Under the pieces are notes generated by a model that was given only the letters and a program-made list of their open reading frames with translations, was not told the origin of the DNA and ran no database searches. Below, piece by piece: positions 1-8,962 of a DNA stretch of 64,000 bases (position 1 is the stretch's first letter; each line of letters starts with the position of its first letter). Made by a program: the position numbers and the translations under genes. Source of the DNA: Geomonas sp. RF6. GTDB taxonomy: Bacteria > Desulfobacterota > Desulfuromonadia > Geobacterales > Geobacteraceae. The stretch is taken from assembly GCF_021044625.1 (NCBI RefSeq), contig NZ_CP087999.1:2187001-2251000 (forward strand). The letters run 5' to 3'.

Positions 1-1
1 G

Positions 2-718
2 CAGCGCGCAGTGCCTCCCAGCAGGGACGAGCTGGTGGTGACCCACCTGCCGCTGGTCAAATTCATCGTGGACCGGATCGCGTCGTCCCTTCCACCGCAT
101 CTGGACCGTGACGACTTAAGGAGCGCCGCCGTCATCGGCCTCATCTCCGCAGCCGAACGATTCGACCCCAGCCGGGGGGTGCAGTTCAAGACCTTCGCGG
201 AACAGCGGATCCGCGGCACCATCATGGACGAACTGAGGGCGCAGGACTGGCTCACCCGCAGCCTCAGGGACAAGTTCAAGAGACTGGAGAAGGAGTTCTC
301 GCAGCTGGAGCAGCGGCTGGGGCGCAACCCCTCCAGCGACGAAGTGGCGCTCGCCATGGGGCTGGAGCTGAAGGACTACTTCCGGCTCCTGGAGGAGATC
401 CACCTCCTCTCCTTCGTCAGCCTCGACGACGCCTGGCACGACGAGGACGGCGCCCCCTTTGGCCTCCTGGATGTCCTGGAGGACAAGGGGACGGAAAGCC
501 CGCAGAACCAGATGATCGCGCGCCAGACGGTGGAGCGGCTCGCCGAGGCGATCGACGCACTGCCGGAGAAGGAGCGCATCGTCATCACCCTTTACTACTA
601 CGAGGAGCTGAACCTGAAGGAGATCGGGGCGGTCCTCGATCTCACCGAGAGCCGCATCTCGCAGCTGCACAGCCAGGCGATCGTCAGGCTGCGCGGCAAG
701 ATGCGCCGGCTCGGCTAG
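2..718 (+). CDS. fliA: RNA polymerase sigma-28 factor FliA (5' end probably outside window)
   Basis: Alternative sigma factor for late flagellar genes. Sigma region 2 lies at about residues 10-75, with the core-binding and -10 recognition stretch ending in a conserved EQRIRGTIMDELR run. Region 3 is at 80-130. Region 4 is at 180-235, with a helix-turn-helix LKEIGAVLDLTESRISQLH. The reading frame is open to the window edge. A GTG at 11 would give 235 aa, but family members usually carry a few more residues, so the true start is probably just upstream. It lies 11 nt before flgF, consistent with one transcript. Sigma-28-type promoters at 20516, 21725 and 53251, and a weaker one at 8590, are its likely targets within this window. 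Confidence 0.95.
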   Translation, partial: QRAVPPSRDELVVTHLPLVKFIVDRIASSLPPHLDRDDLRSAAVIGLISAAERFDPSRGVQFKTFAEQRIRGTIMDELRAQDWLTRSLRDKFKRLEKEFSQLEQRLGRNPSSDEVALAMGLELKDYFRLLEEIHLLSFVSLDDAWHDEDGAPFGLLDVLEDKGTESPQNQMIARQTVERLAEAIDALPEKERIVITLYYYEELNLKEIGAVLDLTESRISQLHSQAIVRLRGKMRRLG

Positions 719-729
719 GGGGAGAGAAG

Positions 730-1452
730 ATGAATAGCGGCATGTACGCGGCGATATCCGGAAACCTCTCGGCCATGCGCCGGCTGGAGGTCCTCTCCAA
801 CAACCTCGCCAACGCCAACACCCCCGCCTACAAGGCGGACCAGCTGAACTTCGAAAGCGTGCTCGCCGGTGTCAAAAGTTCGTCGGAGTCACCGGTCTTT
901 GCGTCGGAGCAGTTCAGCACCGACTACAGCCAGGGATCGCTGCAAAAGAGCGGCAACACCCTCGACCTTGCCCTCGACGGGAGCGGCTTTTTCGTGGTGA
1001 ACACCCCGAACGGCCCCGCCTATACCCGGCAGGGGAATTTCCACCGCGGCACGGACGGCAAGCTCCTCACCCCGGAAGGGTACGAGGTGCAGGGAAAGAA
1101 CGGCGCCGCGATCACCGTCGGCGGCTCGCAGATCGAGATCAGCGGCAACGGCACCGTCACCAACGACGGCGCGGCCGGGGGAACCGTGAACGTGGTCGAT
1201 TTCCCGAAGCCGTACGCGCTGAAAAAGATCGGCGGCGGCCTCTTCGTACCGGCAGACCCGCAGACCGCTCCCCCCCCGACCCCCTCCAACGCGGAGGTGA
1301 AGCAGGGGTTTCTGGAGAGCTCCAACGTGCAGGTCGTCGTGGAGATGGCGCGCATGATCGAGGCGAGCCGCTACTTCGAGCAGTGCACGAAGCTCGTGAA
1401 GAGCTACGACGACGTCGCCAGCAAGGCTGCAAACGACCTCGGCAGGGTGTAG
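730..1452 (+). CDS. flgF: Flagellar basal-body rod protein FlgF
   Basis: Proximal rod subunit of the flagellar axial structure, exported by the flagellar type III system. The 240-aa protein has the N-terminal rod/hook signature ([33 protein letters not shown]) split over residues 4-38. The middle has the [20 protein letters not shown] motif shared by FlgE/F/G. The C-terminal coiled-coil segment begins at [21 protein letters not shown] strong ribosome site (GGGGAGAGAAG) sits directly before the ATG. It is shorter than FlgG and lies between fliA and flgG, the usual order in Geobacteraceae. Confidence 0.96.
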   Translation: MNSGMYAAISGNLSAMRRLEVLSNNLANANTPAYKADQLNFESVLAGVKSSSESPVFASEQFSTDYSQGSLQKSGNTLDLALDGSGFFVVNTPNGPAYTRQGNFHRGTDGKLLTPEGYEVQGKNGAAITVGGSQIEISGNGTVTNDGAAGGTVNVVDFPKPYALKKIGGGLFVPADPQTAPPPTPSNAEVKQGFLESSNVQVVVEMARMIEASRYFEQCTKLVKSYDDVASKAANDLGRV

Positions 1453-1510
1453 GCGCGGCTTCATAGGCCGAGCCGGGAATGAAAGAACACATCACAAGGA
1501 GAATTTCAAA

Positions 1511-2299
1511 ATGATCAGGGCCCTTTGGACAGCCGCATCAGGTATGCAGGCACAGCAGCTCAACATCGACGTGGTGGCTAACAACCTGGCCAACGTGAAC
1601 ACCGCGGGATTCAAGAAGAGCCGCGCGGACTTCCAGGACCTTATGTACCAGAACCTGAAGAGCACCGGTGCCCCCTCCACCAACGCCACCACCATCCCGA
1701 GCGGGATCCAGGTCGGCCTCGGGACGCGCCCCGGATCGGTGACGAAGATTTTCTCCACCGGGAACATCAGCCAGACCGGGAACGACCTCGACGTGGCCAT
1801 CGAAGGGGACGGCTTCTTCCAGGTGCAAACCTCCGACGGCACCATCGCCTACACCCGCGCCGGCGCCTTCAAGAAGGACGGGCAGGGGCGCCTCGTCACC
1901 ACGGACGGCAGCCCGCTGACCCCGGAAGTCCTCATCCCGGCGAACGCCACGAAGGTGACGATCGGGAACGACGGGACCGTCTCCGTCCTGCAGGCGGGGC
2001 AGAACGCGCCGACGACCGTCGGCACGATCCAGCTCGCCGCCTTCTCCAACCCCTCCGGCCTCAACGCCATAGGAAGGAACCTCTACCTCCCGACCGACTC
2101 CTCCGGGACCGCCACCACCGGCACCGCCGGCCAGAACGGGCTCGGGACGCTCGGGCAGGGGTACCTGGAGATGAGTAACGTGAGCGTCATGGAGGAGATG
2201 GTCAACATGATCGTCGGGCAGCGTGCCTACGAGATCAACTCCAAGGCTGTGCAGGCGGCGGACGAGATGCTGCAGCAAGCCGGGAACCTGAGAAGGTAA
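1511..2299 (+). CDS. flgG: Flagellar basal-body rod protein FlgG
   Basis: Distal rod subunit, 262 aa, the usual family length. The N-terminal signature [20 protein letters not shown] followed by [21 protein letters not shown] is diagnostic. It has the central [20 protein letters not shown] motif and the C-terminal block [18 protein letters not shown] ending [15 protein letters not shown] lies upstream of the ATG. It follows flgF by 58 nt and precedes flgA by 5 nt, so the rod and ring genes are one unit. Confidence 0.97.
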   Translation: MIRALWTAASGMQAQQLNIDVVANNLANVNTAGFKKSRADFQDLMYQNLKSTGAPSTNATTIPSGIQVGLGTRPGSVTKIFSTGNISQTGNDLDVAIEGDGFFQVQTSDGTIAYTRAGAFKKDGQGRLVTTDGSPLTPEVLIPANATKVTIGNDGTVSVLQAGQNAPTTVGTIQLAAFSNPSGLNAIGRNLYLPTDSSGTATTGTAGQNGLGTLGQGYLEMSNVSVMEEMVNMIVGQRAYEINSKAVQAADEMLQQAGNLRR

Positions 2300-2304
2300 C
2301 GGCG

Positions 2305-3009
2305 ATGCGCCTTTTCCTCGCGGCCCTCTTCCTCCTTTTCGTGCCGACCGTCTCCTTCGCCGACAGCGGCAACGTGGTGAAGGAGGGGGAGGTGCGCAAG
2401 GTCGTCACCGACTTCCTCGCGCAAAAGACGGCGAATCTTCCGGCCCAGACGACCGTGAAGAAGGTCGGCTACAGCGGCGACCTGCAGCTCCCCGCCGGCG
2501 CGGTAACGTACGAAGTCATCGCGCCGGAGTCGTGGGAGGGGTGGGGGAGCGCTTCCCTTGCCCTGATCGTGCGGGTCGACGGCCAGGTGAAAAAGAACCT
2601 CATCGTACGGGTGGAGGTGGAGGCGCTGGTGGACATGCTCGTCGCCACCCGCACCCTCGAGCGCGGGGAGACGGTCACCGAGGCGGACCTCACGATAGCA
2701 AAGCGTGACCTCGCGAAGGTCGCCGGGCGCTTCTGCCGCGACGTGGACGAGGCGGTCGGGAAACGGGTGAAAACGGCGATACGGGCGAACACCCCGGTGC
2801 GCGGCGACTACCTCGAGCTTGTCCCCCTGGTGAAGAGCGGGCAGCTCGTCACGGTCCTCGTGGAGAACGAGGCGATCAAGGTCACCACCAGCGGCCGGGC
2901 GAAGCTCTCCGGCGGCCTCGGTGAGCTCATCACGGTGCAGAACCCGACCTCCCTGAAAGAATTTCCGGCGCGGGTCATCAACTCGACGACCGTCAAGGTG
3001 GATTTCTAG
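2305..3009 (+). CDS. flgA: Flagella basal-body P-ring formation protein FlgA
   Basis: Periplasmic chaperone needed for P-ring (FlgI) assembly around the rod. The 234-aa protein starts with a signal peptide (hydrophobic LFLAALFLLFVPTVSFA, cleavage after about residue 18). The C-terminal half has the SAF/ChapFlgA fold, recognisable from RTLERGETVTEADLTIAKRD and the later VKSGQLVTVLVENEAIKVTT block. Its stop overlaps the GTG start of flgH (TAGTG), indicating translational coupling. Confidence 0.93.
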   Translation: MRLFLAALFLLFVPTVSFADSGNVVKEGEVRKVVTDFLAQKTANLPAQTTVKKVGYSGDLQLPAGAVTYEVIAPESWEGWGSASLALIVRVDGQVKKNLIVRVEVEALVDMLVATRTLERGETVTEADLTIAKRDLAKVAGRFCRDVDEAVGKRVKTAIRANTPVRGDYLELVPLVKSGQLVTVLVENEAIKVTTSGRAKLSGGLGELITVQNPTSLKEFPARVINSTTVKVDF

Positions 3010-3704
3010 TGACAAAGCAAAAATGGCACAACGCGCCGGTATCCCTGGCGCTTCTGGCGCTCACCCTCCTCCTGGCGGGGTGCGCCCACGAGCAGGCGCA
3101 GGTGAGAACCCCCGCCTTCGACGAGCAGATCCCGAAGCCGCAGGTGAACTACGCCTCCGGCTCCATCTGGCAGGCATCCTCCGTGGGGCTCGCCGAGGAC
3201 CTGAAGGCGCGCCGGCGCGGCGACATCATCACGGTGGTGATCTCCGAGCAGGCGAGCGCCAGCAAGCAGGCGAGCACCGGCACGGGGCGGGACAGCAGCA
3301 TGAGCGCCGGGATTCCGAAACTCCTCGGCCTCGAGAAGACCCCGATCAAGACATGGATGGATCTCGCCAACATGATCAGCGCGAGCACCAGTTCGAAATT
3401 TGACGGCTCCGGGTCAACTTCCCGACAGGAAGACCTGCGGGCGACGATCTCCGCGAAGGTGGTCGACGTGGCGCCGAACGGCAACCTCCTCATCGAGGGG
3501 ACGCGCAACGTGAAGGTCAACAACGAGGACCAGATCATCGTCCTCACCGGCACCGTGCGCAGCCGTGACATCTCCTCGGACAACACCGTCAGTTCCGCCC
3601 TCATCGCCGACGCCAGGATCAACTACAGCGGCAAGGGTGTCATCAGCGACCGCCAGAGCCCTGGGTGGTTGATGAACGTCCTCGACAAGGTCTGGCCCTT
3701 CTAG
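3009..3704 (+). CDS. flgH: Flagellar basal body L-ring protein FlgH
   Basis: Outer-membrane lipoprotein forming the L-ring bushing. The 231-aa sequence has a lipoprotein signal ending in the lipobox LLAGC (Cys about residue 25). The FlgH core follows: GSIWQ, EDLKARRRGDIITVVISEQA and the C-terminal VVDVAPNGNLLIEGTRNV block ending near the LTGTVRSRDIS motif. Translation starts at GTG 3009, overlapping the flgA stop, which places it in the flgF-flgI transcript. The next gene flgI starts 47 nt downstream. Confidence 0.96.
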   Translation: MTKQKWHNAPVSLALLALTLLLAGCAHEQAQVRTPAFDEQIPKPQVNYASGSIWQASSVGLAEDLKARRRGDIITVVISEQASASKQASTGTGRDSSMSAGIPKLLGLEKTPIKTWMDLANMISASTSSKFDGSGSTSRQEDLRATISAKVVDVAPNGNLLIEGTRNVKVNNEDQIIVLTGTVRSRDISSDNTVSSALIADARINYSGKGVISDRQSPGWLMNVLDKVWPF

Positions 3705-3751
3705 GGTGGACGGTCCGGCTCTTGCGCCTGACCGGCTATAGAGGATCCACA

Positions 3752-4843
3752 ATGAAAGCGCTTTCCACCCTCATACTTCTCCTCGTACTGATCCCGACCT
3801 CCGCTTTTGCGGTGCGCATCAAGGACATCGCCGCCTTCGACGGGGTGCGCGACAACCAGCTCATCGGCTACGGCCTGGTGGTGGGACTGAACGGAACCGG
3901 CGACACGGACCAGACGAAGTTCCCGGTGCAGTCGCTGGTGAGCGCCTTGGAGCGCAGCGGCATAACCATCAACCGCAACGAGATCACCGTTAAGAACATT
4001 GCCGCAGTCATGGTCACTGCGAGCCTCCCCCCCTTCGCGAAGCAGGGGAACCGCCTCGACGTCCTCGTCTCCTCCCTCGGCGACTCGAAAAGCCTTGCCG
4101 GTGGCACACTCCTCATGGCGCCCCTTAAGGGTGCCGACCAGCAGGTGTATGCGGTCGCCCAGGGTGCTGTTCTCACCAACTCCTTCTCCTACGGGGGGCA
4201 GGCGGCGAGCGCCGTGAAGAATCACCCGACCGCCGGGACGGTCCCCGGGGGGGCGCTGGTGGAGCGGGAGCTTCCGAACGTGCTGGCCAATCACAACGCG
4301 CTGCGCCTCAACCTGCGCCAGTCCGACTTCACGACCGCTTCCCGCGTCGCCGCTGCCGTTAACGAGCATTTCCGCGGCGGAGTGGCGAGCCTCACCGACC
4401 CGGGGAGCGTGCAGATCACCCTGCCGGACGCCTACCGCGGCCGCACCGTCGAGTTCGTGGCCGAGCTGGAGCGGCTGGAGGTCAATCCGGACGTGGAGGC
4501 GCGGGTGGTCATGAACGAGCGGACCGGCACCATCGTTATGGGTGAGAACGTGCGCATCTCCACCGTCGCCGTGTCGCACGGGAACCTGACGGTGGTGGTG
4601 AAGGAGAGCCCGCGGGTATCGCAGCCGCCGGCGCTTTCCTCCGGCACCACGAAGGTCGTTCCCAACACCTCGCTGAAGGTGACGGAGGAGCGGGCGAGCC
4701 TCTCCCTCATCAGGGAAGGTGCCAATCTCGGAGACGTGGTGCGCGCCCTGAACGCCTTGGGGGTGACCCCGAGGGATCTCATCGGGATCATGCAGGCGAT
4801 AAAGGCCGCCGGCGCCCTGAACGCAGAGCTCACTGTCATCTAG
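3752..4843 (+). CDS. flgI: Flagellar basal body P-ring protein FlgI
   Basis: Periplasmic P-ring subunit around the rod in the peptidoglycan layer. The ATG at 3752 gives 363 aa with a clean signal peptide (LSTLILLLVLIPTSAFA) followed by the conserved mature start VRIKDIAAFDGVRDNQLIGYG. An in-frame ATG 87 nt upstream only extends into flgH and lacks a signal sequence. Further FlgI signatures are LVVGLNGTGDTDQTKF, GGTLLMAPLKGADQQVYAVA and the C-terminal LNALGVTPRDLIGIMQAIKA. It ends the flgF-flgI block. A 112-nt gap with a REP-like repeat separates it from the flgJ-like gene. Confidence 0.97.
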   Translation: MKALSTLILLLVLIPTSAFAVRIKDIAAFDGVRDNQLIGYGLVVGLNGTGDTDQTKFPVQSLVSALERSGITINRNEITVKNIAAVMVTASLPPFAKQGNRLDVLVSSLGDSKSLAGGTLLMAPLKGADQQVYAVAQGAVLTNSFSYGGQAASAVKNHPTAGTVPGGALVERELPNVLANHNALRLNLRQSDFTTASRVAAAVNEHFRGGVASLTDPGSVQITLPDAYRGRTVEFVAELERLEVNPDVEARVVMNERTGTIVMGENVRISTVAVSHGNLTVVVKESPRVSQPPALSSGTTKVVPNTSLKVTEERASLSLIREGANLGDVVRALNALGVTPRDLIGIMQAIKAAGALNAELTVI

Positions 4844-4872
4844 TCTGGTCCTGCGCCATTAACGATGTAAAA

Positions 4873-4904
4873 TGTAGGCCGGGATAAGCCAAGGCGTTCC
4901 CGGC
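4873..4904. repeat. REP-like palindromic repeat, copy 1
   Basis: An imperfect palindrome beginning TGTAGGCCGGGATAAGCC and ending GGCGTTCCCGGC, in the gap between flgI and the flgJ-like gene. Related copies are at 24369-24400, 24432-24465, 53393-53424 and 59708-59741. The shape (GGCC..ATAAG..GCGTT..CCGGC) resembles enterobacterial REP/PU elements. A second small hairpin (AGAGGGG..CCCCTCT) lies just downstream, before the next ribosome site. Confidence 0.75.
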
Positions 4905-4955
4905 GCAATCCGATGGAAAGAGGGGGCACGCGCCCCTCTCCTGCAGGAGTTCTAA

Positions 4956-5315
4956 ATGGAAATCAAAGCAGCAGCGATACCCGCCTCCGCCCTCCCGGTC
5001 GCCGAGCTGAAGGTGCCGAAGACCCTAAAGTCGGCCCCGGAGCCGACCGATAAGGAGAAAGCCGCCATGAAGAAGGTGGCGCACGAGTTCGAGTCGATGT
5101 TCGTGGCGATGATGCTGAAGTCGATGCGCCAGACGGTGGGAGAGGACAAGCTTACCGGCGGAGGGCACGGCGAGGAGACGTACCGCTCGCTCCTCGACGA
5201 GGAATACGCGGCGCAAGCGGCGAAGAGCGGGACGATCGGCCTTGCGGCCGCCATCGAGAAGCAACTCGCCCAGGGGCTGGTAACCCCGAGGAACAAAGAC
5301 CGTGCGGATAGATAA
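4956..5315 (+). CDS. flgJ: FlgJ-type rod-binding (rod cap) protein, single domain
   Basis: A 119-aa protein matching the N-terminal rod-binding domain of FlgJ: KKVAHEFESMFVAMMLKSMR at about residues 41-60, and the GGHGEETYRSLLDEEYA motif at 70-86. It probably caps and scaffolds the growing rod. The peptidoglycan-hydrolysing muramidase domain of gammaproteobacterial FlgJ is absent, as in many other phyla, so wall opening must come from another enzyme. Ribosome site GCAGGAG lies 7 nt upstream. Its 3' end overlaps flgM by 14 nt. Confidence 0.9.
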   Translation: MEIKAAAIPASALPVAELKVPKTLKSAPEPTDKEKAAMKKVAHEFESMFVAMMLKSMRQTVGEDKLTGGGHGEETYRSLLDEEYAAQAAKSGTIGLAAAIEKQLAQGLVTPRNKDRADR

Positions 5316-5595
5316 CGGCATACGCGCCCCCTACGTCGTCGACCTCTCGAGCGTCGCTTCCGCGCGGCCGAAAGGGGTGCGGCAGCAGGGGAGTGCCGCT
5401 GACCGGGTGGAGATCTCGCAGCAGGGGAAGGAACTCGCGAGGCTCAAGAAAGAGCTCGGGGAACTTCCGGACGTGAGGCTCGAGCGCGTCGCCCTTGCCA
5501 GGCAGCAGATGCAGTACGGGCCGTACCGGATCGACCCGGTGCTGGTCGCGCAGAAGATGATGAAAGAACAGCCTCTCCAGGGGGATGACCTATGA
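5302..5595 (+). CDS. flgM: Anti-sigma-28 factor FlgM
   Basis: Binds FliA and is exported through the completed hook, releasing late gene expression. The 97-aa protein has the FlgM pattern: a polar N-terminus, DRVEISQQGKELARLKKELG at about 35-54, then VRLERVALARQQMQYGPYRI near 57-76, which resembles the family's sigma-binding helix region, and DPVLVAQKMM. GTG at 5302 overlaps the flgJ end by 14 nt and the stop overlaps flgN by ATGA, so the three are co-translated. Confidence 0.9.
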   Translation: MRIDNGIRAPYVVDLSSVASARPKGVRQQGSAADRVEISQQGKELARLKKELGELPDVRLERVALARQQMQYGPYRIDPVLVAQKMMKEQPLQGDDL

Positions 5596-6089
5596 AACAG
5601 CAGATAGCGCTTTTGGCGGCAACCTTGAAAGAAGAAAAAACGGTCCTCGGCGAAGTGAGGAGCCTCCTCGAGCAGGAGCAGACGTCTCTTTCCGCACTCG
5701 ACCTCCCGGCGATGGAGGAGAGCCAGCAGGCCCTGGCGGAGACGCTGGAGAAGCTCGAGCTCCTCTCCCGCGGCTGCCGCAACCAGATATCCTCCCTGGC
5801 AGCATCCCTCGGGATCTCCGAGCCGGCGAGCCTCTCCCCGGTGATCGCACGACTGGCGCAGCCGGAGCAGGGGGCGCTTAAGAAGGCGCAGGACGAGGTC
5901 ATCACCGAGTCGCGCGCGCTCAACAGGGCTCTGGAACTGCACCGGGGGCTCCTGCACGACTCCCTCAGCATGGTGAATTACTCGGTAAACTTCTTCAACC
6001 GGCTCTTCAACCCGGTCGATACCTACGGCAACGCAGGGTCGCTGGTGGCCCGCCGCGGCGGCAGCCGCTTCGTCTGCAAGGAGATCTAA
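5592..6089 (+). CDS. flgN: Flagellar export chaperone FlgN
   Basis: Cytoplasmic chaperone expected to escort FlgK and FlgL to the export gate. The 165-aa protein is almost wholly helical: a long coiled-coil (KEEKTVLGEVRSLLEQEQTS) at residues 13-60, and a C-terminal segment ending LSMVNYSVNFFNRLFNP, similar to the FlgN substrate-binding helix. Identification rests mainly on this pattern and the position between flgM and flgK. ATG overlaps the flgM stop (ATGA). Its stop is 1 nt before flgK. Confidence 0.85.
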   Translation: MKQQIALLAATLKEEKTVLGEVRSLLEQEQTSLSALDLPAMEESQQALAETLEKLELLSRGCRNQISSLAASLGISEPASLSPVIARLAQPEQGALKKAQDEVITESRALNRALELHRGLLHDSLSMVNYSVNFFNRLFNPVDTYGNAGSLVARRGGSRFVCKEI

Positions 6090-6090
6090 G

Positions 6091-7539
6091 ATGGGAATCG
6101 GCGATATCTACCGCGTAGGGTACGCGGGCATGGCTGCCGCGCGCACCGCCATGGAGGTGACCGGCGAGAACATCTCCAACGTCAACACCGAGGGGTACTC
6201 GAAGCAGCAGGTGAACCTTGCGACCCGCTTCTCCATCGCCCCCTCCGGGATCGACATAGGGACCGGCGTCGAGGTCACGGCGGTGTACCGCTCCTACGAC
6301 AACATGCTGCAGCAGCAGCTGGTGAACGGGAAGAGCACCTACCAGCAGAACCTGACCCGGCAGAACGCGCTGACCCAGATCCAGCCGTCCTTCAACGAGC
6401 TCAATTCGAACGGGCTCGGGGCGTCGCTCACGAGCTTCTTCCAGGCCTGGCAGGACCTCTCCGCCAACGCCCAGGGGAGCGCCGAGCGCCAGGCGCTCCT
6501 TTCCAAGTCGCAGATCCTGGTGGACAACTTCCACAACGTGGCAAAAAGCCTCACCGGGGTGGCCACCGTTGCGGACCAGAGTCTCGTAGGCATTTCCTCC
6601 GAGGTCACCGACAACGCGAAGAACATCGCGGTGCTGAACGCCCAGATCATCTCCACTGTCGCCGCGGGGGGGACTCCCAACACGCTGTACGACCAGCGGG
6701 ACCTCCTCCTGCAGCAGATGGCGGAGAAGGTGGGGATCTCCTCCACGATCCAGACAGACGGGACGGTCACCGTGGCGCTCTCCGGCGGGCAGCAGATCGT
6801 GAGCGGCAACAAGTACGCCACCCTCTACGCGCAGCAAAACGCCGCCGTGCCGCCGACAAACGACCTGTACGTCACAGCCATCGGCGCGCCTCCCCCCTCC
6901 AACAACCCGCTGGCGGACACAAATGTCACCGCCACGGTCGGCGGGGCGAACAACTCCATGGGGAAGATCGGCGGCACCCTGCAGGTGCGCGACAGCATCG
7001 TCCCCGGATACATGGCAAAGCTCGACGAGATGGCATCGTCCCTCGTGTCCTCGGTAAACACCGCGCACGCCGCAGGTTTCGACGTGAACGGCAACACCGG
7101 GATCAACTTCTTCAACCCCGCCGGGACGACCGCCGCCACGATCTCCCTTGCCGCGGGACTGACCGGCAACAGGATCGCCGCCGCCGACACCAACCCGACG
7201 CTGGCGGGGGGCGGGGTGGCGAACAACGTGAACGCCCGCGCCATCGCCGGAATCGCCGACACCACCTACGCCTTCTCCACCGGGAGCGACACCTTCGCCG
7301 GCTTCTACGAGACGCAGGTGAGCCAGGTGGGGATCGACGTGCAGAGCGCCCAGAACGCCACCAACAACGGTGAGGGGTTCCTGAAGCAGCTGGGGGTGCT
7401 CCGCTCCTCCGTGTCGGGGGTTTCCCTCGACGAGGAGCTCACCAATCTCATGCAATACCAGCAGGCATTCCAGGGGGCCGCAAAGATCGTGAACACCTGG
7501 AGCGAAATGGTCGATACCCTTCTCGGGATGGTCAGATAA
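6091..7539 (+). CDS. flgK: Flagellar hook-associated protein 1, FlgK
   Basis: First hook-filament junction protein. At 482 aa it is within family range. The N-terminal signature is GYAGMAAARTAMEVTGENIS then NVNTEGYSKQQV (residues 11-42). FlgK-specific motifs include GLGASLTSFFQAWQDLSANA and the LYDQRDLLLQQMAEKVGI stretch. The C-terminal D0 coil begins VSLDEELTNLMQYQQAFQGA. It directly follows flgN and precedes flgL by 12 nt with an AAAGGAGG ribosome site. Confidence 0.97.
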   Translation: MGIGDIYRVGYAGMAAARTAMEVTGENISNVNTEGYSKQQVNLATRFSIAPSGIDIGTGVEVTAVYRSYDNMLQQQLVNGKSTYQQNLTRQNALTQIQPSFNELNSNGLGASLTSFFQAWQDLSANAQGSAERQALLSKSQILVDNFHNVAKSLTGVATVADQSLVGISSEVTDNAKNIAVLNAQIISTVAAGGTPNTLYDQRDLLLQQMAEKVGISSTIQTDGTVTVALSGGQQIVSGNKYATLYAQQNAAVPPTNDLYVTAIGAPPPSNNPLADTNVTATVGGANNSMGKIGGTLQVRDSIVPGYMAKLDEMASSLVSSVNTAHAAGFDVNGNTGINFFNPAGTTAATISLAAGLTGNRIAAADTNPTLAGGGVANNVNARAIAGIADTTYAFSTGSDTFAGFYETQVSQVGIDVQSAQNATNNGEGFLKQLGVLRSSVSGVSLDEELTNLMQYQQAFQGAAKIVNTWSEMVDTLLGMVR

Positions 7540-7551
7540 AGGAGGCAGACG

Positions 7552-8472
7552 ATGAGAATCACACCAGGGATGAGCGCCGAAAACGCCGTGTACAACCTGC
7601 AGCAGCAGCGCAACGCCATCGACGCGCTGCAGGAGCAGATCGGCTCCGGCTTCCAGATCAACCGGCCGAGCGACAATCCCCTCTCCGCCCGCCAGATCCT
7701 CGACATGCAGAACCAGATCTCGCAGGGGGAGCAGTACTCCTCCAACATCACCAAGGCGACGATGTCGCTGAACGTGATGAACGTCGCCCTTACCGGGATG
7801 AACGACGTCATGAACCAGGTCGCAAGCGTCGCCTCCAGCATGACGAACGGCAATACCAATGCCGCCGACCGTACCCAGGCCGTGAACAACCTCGCGAACC
7901 TGAAGGCGCAGCTCATCGACTACGCCAACAGCCAGAACGGCAGCCAGTACGTCTTCGGCGGCTATGCAGGCGCCCCCCCCTTCGACTCCACCGGGAACTT
8001 CTCAGGGACCGACGACTCCATAATGGTGGACATCAACAAGGGGAGCCAGGTTGCAGTGAACTACTCCGGGTCGGCGCTCCTGCGCGGCGGCAACCCGCCG
8101 GCAGCGGTCGGAAGCGGTGCCACCGCCGGGACCTCCCCCGTCGACGTCCTCGGCTCCATCGATGCGCTCATGACCGCCATCACCGCCAACAACGCGACGG
8201 GGATCTCCGACGGCTTCAAGAACATCCACGCCGCCCAGGACCAGATGAACGCGGCGCAGACGGACATAGCGGGGCGCCTCGTGCGTCTCGACAACATGAC
8301 CAGCATGATCAGCAACAGCCAGGCGACCTTGAAAGACGTCATGGGGAACATGCAGAACGTCGACTACGCGAAGGCAGCGGTGCAGCTTTCCCAGCAGACG
8401 ACCGCCTTCAACGCCGCGCTCTCCACCGTGGCGAAGATCGGGCAGCTCTCCCTGCTCGACTACCTGAGATAG
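7552..8472 (+). CDS. flgL: Flagellar hook-associated protein 3, FlgL
   Basis: Second junction protein, flagellin-like, 306 aa. The N-terminal D0/D1 helix (MRITPGMSAENAVYNLQQQR) and the RPSDNPLSARQILDMQNQIS motif (about residues 38-57) mark it as FlgL. The motif SQNGSQYVFGGYAG at about 125-138 is typical. The C-terminal coil ends TTAFNAALSTVAKIGQLSLL. It closes the flgMNKL block. An intrinsic terminator lies 72 nt downstream. Confidence 0.95.
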   Translation: MRITPGMSAENAVYNLQQQRNAIDALQEQIGSGFQINRPSDNPLSARQILDMQNQISQGEQYSSNITKATMSLNVMNVALTGMNDVMNQVASVASSMTNGNTNAADRTQAVNNLANLKAQLIDYANSQNGSQYVFGGYAGAPPFDSTGNFSGTDDSIMVDINKGSQVAVNYSGSALLRGGNPPAAVGSGATAGTSPVDVLGSIDALMTAITANNATGISDGFKNIHAAQDQMNAAQTDIAGRLVRLDNMTSMISNSQATLKDVMGNMQNVDYAKAAVQLSQQTTAFNAALSTVAKIGQLSLLDYLR

Positions 8473-8544
8473 CTGCGGAGCCGTATCCCTCCGCCAACGC
8501 CATAAGGGGCGCCGGAAACGGTCCCTCCCCGCACCGACAAAGGA

Positions 8545-8568
8545 AGGCCGCACCAGCGGCCTTTTTTT
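8545..8568 (+). terminator. Intrinsic terminator after flgL
   Basis: Seven-base-pair stem AGGCCGC/GCGGCCT around the loop ACCA, followed by seven T residues. This is a textbook rho-independent terminator closing the flagellar block. Confidence 0.85.
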
Positions 8569-8589
8569 GAGCCCGCTTTCCGTAAAAGC

Positions 8590-8616
8590 TAAAGGTTTCC
8601 GCTGCTGGACCGAATA
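8590..8616 (+). promoter_or_regulatory. Candidate sigma-28 promoter for flbD-motA-motB
   Basis: TAAAGGTT, an 11-nt spacer, then ACCGAATA, against a consensus TAAAGTTT-N11-GCCGATAA. Spacing is exact but the -10 has three mismatches. It sits between the flgL terminator and the FlbD-like start, where a late-class promoter is expected. Confidence 0.45.
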
Positions 8617-8665
8617 CGTAAGTAACGGCCCGCCCCGGCCCATCTTCGAAACTCATGGTGAATGT

Positions 8666-8923
8666 ATGATACGGGTAACGACACTCGACGGCACCGAAAT
8701 CTTCCTGAACCCCGATCACATCGAGATCATCAGCGAGACCCCCGACACCCTGATCACTCTCGTCAACGGCAAGCGCTACCTCATCGTGGAGCCGGCGCGG
8801 GTGGTTATCGGGCGCATCATCAGCTTCAGGGGGAGGATCCTGCAGGCGGGGAGACCGAAAAGCGGCCCGAAGTACCTCGCCAGGAGCGGGGCAAAGGACT
8901 ACCGTCCGCAAGGCGGGACATGA
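8666..8923 (+). CDS. flbD: FlbD/SwrD family flagellar protein
   Basis: The 85-aa protein matches the small FlbD family found beside motAB in many bacteria (SwrD in Bacillus, where it raises motor power). The sequence starts MIRVTTLDGTEIFLNPDHIE and continues with the family pattern TLITLVNGKRYLI to about residue 46. A longer open frame exists upstream, but the family starts at this ATG. The C-terminal 35 residues are basic and not conserved in my memory of the family. The gene is separated from motA by 39 nt. It is unrelated to the Caulobacter response regulator also called FlbD. Confidence 0.85.
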   Translation: MIRVTTLDGTEIFLNPDHIEIISETPDTLITLVNGKRYLIVEPARVVIGRIISFRGRILQAGRPKSGPKYLARSGAKDYRPQGGT

Positions 8924-8962
8924 AACGCATGACCCTGCAACTACACTGCTGCGAGTGAAACT